In this document: one piece after another, positions 6,909 through 9,724 of the stretch
Position numbering within the stretch: the stretch's first letter is position 1
How the letters are laid out: every line of letters starts with the position of its first letter
Assembly: GCA_964559845.1 (NCBI GenBank)
Contig: CAZLJF010000061.1
Location: 1 to 9,724, forward strand
Source: WSZY01 sp964559845
GTDB lineage: Bacteria; Pseudomonadota; Zetaproteobacteria; Mariprofundales; Mariprofundaceae
DNA length: 9,724 bases
Reading direction: 5' to 3'
Program-made: the position numbers and the translations under genes
Notes under the pieces: model-generated
Databases searched by the model: none
The model's input: the letters and a program-made list of their open reading frames with translations, nothing else
What the model was told of the DNA's origin: nothing

Positions 6909-8114
6909 CTAGTTTGTTGGCTTATTGGCAAAAACCACAACTGAAATCATCAGGTTGGCATGACGATTGACACCATCAATAAAGCTCCCCTGCTCCCCAA
7001 ACGTGAACATTCCCTGGAACGGCGCTCCATCCAGCGCCTCATGGAGACCGAGACTCACCTCATCCATTCGATCACGAATGCCAAGCATACAGCCGGCACA
7101 ATAAACAACCAGTGCACCAGCCAGTTGGCTTGCATGCCACTCTTTACGTGCGATGAGCCCGCTGGCAACCGAGCCTGCCCGGCGGGTAAGGCTTTCGGGG
7201 GAGCCTTCCATGAGGGTGATCCGGTCTCCTGTAGCAACATTGGAAAACAGCGACATGGCACCATCGGCCAGCACCTGTTCCGGGTGTAGAAGCGTATAGT
7301 ATGGAATATCTTCAATACGTCCCGCTTCCAGCCCAAGGGGATGAAACGTGGTTGCTCCCAGAATATTTCCCCCGGCCAGCTCTTGCTCTATCAAACCATC
7401 TGTCCACCGATTATAGACCTGGGCTGCGGGCCGATTATCAATTGTTTGGATCGTGCGACTATCAGCCTTGGTGACTGTTCCTGAATATGTGGTGGGAGCA
7501 TAGCCGCTGTGGAAAGAGAGGCCGACATGGCATTCGGGATACATTGCGATCACCAGTACCCCCTCATGCTCAACACTTCCCTTGCAAAACTGCCACCATT
7601 CACCTGCAATGGTATTGTCTCCACTGCTACCGCCAATTACAGGCACATCCTTTCCAATAACCGAGGCGATGCCATCGAGAACCTCTTCCTCCTGACCCGG
7701 AGCAGCACTTAACCATATCAGATCAGGCAATTCCCCCGGTCGGTTTGCATCATTGATCGCCTGAATAACAGCAGTGGATGCAGCTCTGGCCGGGTTATCC
7801 TCCTGATTGGACAGGGCGATGCCAAAGTCGCCCCGATCATCCGCAAAGGCGATCAGGCTGAGACCAAAGCCATCCCGTGAGTGAAATCCGTGATTGTTCA
7901 TTGCTCCAAGACAGGAGGATGACCCGGCAATCTTACAACTTTCCGGGGCCAGTCTTTCCAGTTCGGAGCGCACCTGATCTGCCGGATAACTGGAGCTGGC
8001 GCTGCAAATCACAAGCAACGGTTCGCATACAAGGGAATCTGTCAGTTGCGCCCATGCCTCTTCGATCGCATCCGTTATACTGGCCTGAACACTGCTGCCG
8101 ATAGCTATTTTCAT
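6909..8114 (-). CDS. FIST-domain sensor protein
   Basis: The 401-aa soluble protein carries both halves of the FIST fold, a cytoplasmic sensory domain thought to bind small ligands. The N-terminal half has AGSSSCLGAM (63-72) and VIGGSSGDN (159-167), which match positions usually seen as GCSTAGEI and GGLAGDD. The C-terminal half (about 215-396) has VVYCAGCMLGIRDRMDEV (336-353), GMFTFGEQG (368-376) and a final hydrophobic strand VVVF. Some FIST proteins, such as NosP, bind heme and nitric oxide and control a neighbouring hybrid kinase; I see no basis to assign heme binding here. It lies 4 bases after the LsrG-like gene and 4 bases before the kinase gene, so a ligand-sensing partnership with the kinase is likely. 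The start at 8114 has a weak AGGG overlapping the upstream stop. Confidence 0.9.
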   Translation of the reverse strand: MKIAIGSSVQASITDAIEEAWAQLTDSLVCEPLLVICSASSSYPADQVRSELERLAPESCKIAGSSSCLGAMNNHGFHSRDGFGLSLIAFADDRGDFGIALSNQEDNPARAASTAVIQAINDANRPGELPDLIWLSAAPGQEEEVLDGIASVIGKDVPVIGGSSGDNTIAGEWWQFCKGSVEHEGVLVIAMYPECHVGLSFHSGYAPTTYSGTVTKADSRTIQTIDNRPAAQVYNRWTDGLIEQELAGGNILGATTFHPLGLEAGRIEDIPYYTLLHPEQVLADGAMSLFSNVATGDRITLMEGSPESLTRRAGSVASGLIARKEWHASQLAGALVVYCAGCMLGIRDRMDEVSLGLHEALDGAPFQGMFTFGEQGSFIDGVNRHANLMISVVVFANKPTN

Positions 8115-8118
8115 AATA

Positions 8119-8415
8119 CTACCCTGCCGGGAAAAGACCGTTAAAGGGGAGGCCTTGTCGTGGCTCTGCCATCATCTCAGCGACAGTCTCACGCCACATA
8201 AGATAGTGTTGCGTCTGCTTGTGCTTGGCAGCCTCTTCCGCACTGGTATAGGCCTCATACAATACAAAGTGTGTCGGATCATCTGCCGACTGCAGCACAT
8301 CGAAGCGGCGGTTGCCAGGCTCCCTTACCGAAGCTTCATGGTTGGCCCGGCAGGCCTCAATAAATGCCTCAATAGACTCCTCTTTCACATGAATATGGAC
8401 AATTGTTGTATGCAT
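8119..8415 (-). CDS. LsrG-like ABM-fold enzyme
   Basis: This 98-aa protein has the antibiotic-biosynthesis monooxygenase (ABM) dimeric ferredoxin-like fold. From memory it follows E. coli LsrG closely: the start MHTTIVHIHV, NHEASVREPGNRRFDVLQ (25-42), LYEAYTS (52-58), then HKQT-HY and a FNGLFP ending (91-96). LsrG isomerises a phosphorylated autoinducer-2 breakdown product; other family members are quinol monooxygenases (YgiN type). No lsr transport or kinase genes are in view, so the true substrate is open. ATG 8415 was chosen because a G-rich GGGGGG site lies about 6 bases upstream; an ATT-type extension to 8439 is not needed. It is the first gene of the operon. Its position next to a sensor and kinase suggests it makes or removes the sensed compound, which is inference. 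Confidence 0.85.
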   Translation of the reverse strand: MHTTIVHIHVKEESIEAFIEACRANHEASVREPGNRRFDVLQSADDPTHFVLYEAYTSAEEAAKHKQTQHYLMWRETVAEMMAEPRQGLPFNGLFPAG

Positions 8416-8438
8416 GCCACACCCCCCAGGCAGGATCA

Positions 8439-8467
8439 ATTATTGGAAGGAATGAGGCGGATGTCAA
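8439..8467 (-). promoter_or_regulatory. Sigma-70 promoter of the LsrG-like/FIST/kinase operon
   Basis: Read on the minus strand, a perfect -35 TTGACA (8467-8462) and a -10 AATAAT (8444-8439, 5 of 6 to consensus) are separated by exactly 17 bases. Transcription would start near 8432, about 17 bases before ATG 8415. No other candidate in the gap is as good. Confidence 0.75.
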
Positions 8468-8479
8468 CTACCCTTCCAA
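8443..8479. repeat. Inverted repeat bracketing the operon promoter (candidate operator)
   Basis: TTGGAAGG (8443-8450) and CCTTCCAA (8472-8479) form a perfect 8-bp inverted repeat with 21 bases between them. One arm overlaps the inner end of the -10 and the spacer; the other sits just upstream of the -35. The half-site centres are 29 bp apart, close to three helical turns, which suits a regulator binding both sites on one face of the DNA. Confidence 0.5.
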
Positions 8480-8526
8480 GTGATTTTCAGCATTTATCTT
8501 GTCTTCCCTGAAGGGCAAGGGCGCAC

Positions 8527-8555
8527 TTGTTCAGCGCTTCCCCGGGTACAATAAT
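8527..8555 (+). promoter_or_regulatory. Possible promoter for dapE
   Basis: TTGTTC (8527-8532) and AATAAT (8550-8555) are 17 bases apart. The -35 matches only TTG of consensus. TACAAT (8547-8552) overlaps as another -10. A 5-bp inverted repeat, GGGTA/TACCC (8544-8548, 8555-8559), surrounds the -10. The leader to ATG 8618 would be about 55 bases. Confidence 0.35.
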
Positions 8556-8617
8556 ACCCCCGCCAGACAAGCAAATTTACAGTACCACCCTACCCCGCTT
8601 TTGATTAGGGTGCGGCG

Positions 8618-9724
8618 ATGCCTGAAAACTCCGTACAAGACAAAGCCATGCACCACCCTGCAACACAGATTGCTGTCAAACTGATTCGCCGGGAATCTGT
8701 CACACCCGACGATGGCGGTTGCCAGAACTATATCGAATCACTGCTGGCACCCCTGGGCTTTGTACGCAGACAAATTGATACAGGCGGCGTCATCAACAGC
8801 ATTTATACACGTCAGGGCGAACTGGAAGGCACTTTGGCTTTTGCAGGTCATACCGATGTTGTACCAAGCGGACCATTGGAGGCATGGCCGCATCCTCCCT
8901 TTGAAGCGGTCATCGAAGATGGAATCCTCCACGGGCGCGGTGCACAAGATATGAAAGGCGGCATCGCATGCTGGATTGCAGCCGTTTCACAGCTCTGCGC
9001 AGAATTTACGCCACTGCCAACGCTGCAGCTTCTGATTACATCCGATGAAGAGGGTGATTCAGTGGACGGCACCATCCGCATCGTCGAAAAGATGCAGGCG
9101 GACGGCACACTCCCGGATGCAGTGATTATCGGTGAACCCTCCTCTTCGCAACAGGTTGGCGATGTCATTCGTCGCGGCCGTCGTGGCGTTGTACAGATTA
9201 CAGCCGTATTCGAGGGCAAGCAGGGACACTCGGCCTACCCGGAAGATGCGCTCAATGCTGTACATATGGCTGCACCGGTACTGGAGAGGATCACCCGGAT
9301 TGACTGGGGAGAGGCTGCGAAGGGTTTCCCGCCAACCACATGTCAGATCACCAATCTGCAGGCAGGCACAGGTGCGACCAATGTGATCCCCGGCACCTGT
9401 TTTGTATCGATTGATATACGCTACAACCCCGGCATCGGCTTTGAAGAGATTGAGAGGCGGATTTTCAGAGCCTGCGAAGGGACAGAGGTTGTGCTGGATA
9501 TCCAGCATCAGGCTGAAGCCTTCTCCACGCCGGACTGCGCCTTTCTGGATCAGGTCTGTGCATCGATCAAGCAGGTTACCGGTATGGAGACGCTCCGTGA
9601 TACCGGTGGCGGCACATCGGACGGTCGCTTTCTGGCAGCGGCAGGCATTCCTGTTGTAGAGCTGGGACTGACCAACAGCACCATTCATCAGGTGGGTGAA
9701 TGTGTTGCCATCCATGAGCTTGAA
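8618..9724 (+). CDS. dapE: Succinyl-diaminopimelate desuccinylase, C-terminal end cut by window
   Basis: This zinc-dependent amidohydrolase removes succinate from N-succinyl-LL-diaminopimelate in lysine and peptidoglycan precursor synthesis, in the cytoplasm. The frame runs from ATG 8618 through 369 codons to the window edge without a stop. All expected M20 metal and catalytic residues are visible: His78 in AGHTDVVP with Asp80, Asp111 in GRGAQDMKGG, catalytic Glu144 and metal ligand Glu145 in TSDEEGD, Glu173 in IGEPSSS, and His357 in STIHQVGE. By comparison with E. coli DapE (375 aa), roughly 14 residues are missing at the end. The start has AGGG at 8607-8610, 7 bases before the ATG; ATG 8648 would give a length closer to E. 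coli but has no such site. It is divergent from the LsrG-like operon. It is a core gene. Confidence 0.95.
   Translation, partial: MPENSVQDKAMHHPATQIAVKLIRRESVTPDDGGCQNYIESLLAPLGFVRRQIDTGGVINSIYTRQGELEGTLAFAGHTDVVPSGPLEAWPHPPFEAVIEDGILHGRGAQDMKGGIACWIAAVSQLCAEFTPLPTLQLLITSDEEGDSVDGTIRIVEKMQADGTLPDAVIIGEPSSSQQVGDVIRRGRRGVVQITAVFEGKQGHSAYPEDALNAVHMAAPVLERITRIDWGEAAKGFPPTTCQITNLQAGTGATNVIPGTCFVSIDIRYNPGIGFEEIERRIFRACEGTEVVLDIQHQAEAFSTPDCAFLDQVCASIKQVTGMETLRDTGGGTSDGRFLAAAGIPVVELGLTNSTIHQVGECVAIHELE

Noticed and set aside
6402..6944. Plus-strand 180-aa frame
   Set aside because: It is antisense to the GAF-domain part of the kinase gene, with Ser/Arg-rich low-complexity content and no start signals.
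9059..9715. Minus-strand 218-aa frame
   Set aside because: It is antisense to dapE, whose catalytic residues are all present in the plus-strand frame, so the minus frame is a shadow.

Overview
The window looks like a bacterial chromosome, most likely from a Gram-negative proteobacterium. The evidence is a dapE-type lysine/peptidoglycan gene, a YgfZ gene followed by a DUF4936 gene, an LsrG-like protein and a hybrid histidine kinase. I cannot name a genus; a gamma-, beta- or zetaproteobacterial background is a guess. No rRNA, tRNA, transposase, integrase or CRISPR repeats were seen.

The left third (1-2813) is more AT-rich and looks accessory. Three hand-counted 60-base blocks of the 1086-2813 gene gave about 41% GC, against about 56% for two blocks in ygfZ and the kinase gene. 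This part holds the 5' end of a secreted-protein gene leaving the window on the minus strand (1-98), a short divergent type I signal peptidase, and a small basic orphan ORF with its own possible promoter. It then holds a convergent minus-strand gene for an unusual fusion: a GspE/PilB-type ATPase core with degenerate catalytic motifs joined to an intact response-regulator receiver domain.

The middle (2995-4717, plus strand) is housekeeping-like. It contains ygfZ, a DUF4936 gene overlapping it by 8 bases, and an unrecognised conserved-looking gene. A strong stem-loop followed by TTTT lies inside the last codons of the DUF4936 gene.

The region 8415-4802 (minus strand) is a tight three-gene operon: an LsrG-like ABM-fold enzyme, a FIST-domain sensor, and a soluble GAF-PAS-HisKA-HATPase-REC hybrid kinase. 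Each gene is separated from the next by exactly 4 bases. A near-consensus sigma-70 promoter (8467-8439) drives it and is bracketed by a perfect 8-bp inverted repeat, a candidate operator. This ligand-processing, ligand-sensing and phosphorelay module is the best candidate for an undescribed system here. The right edge (8618-9724, plus strand, divergent) is dapE, lacking only its last few codons at the window end.
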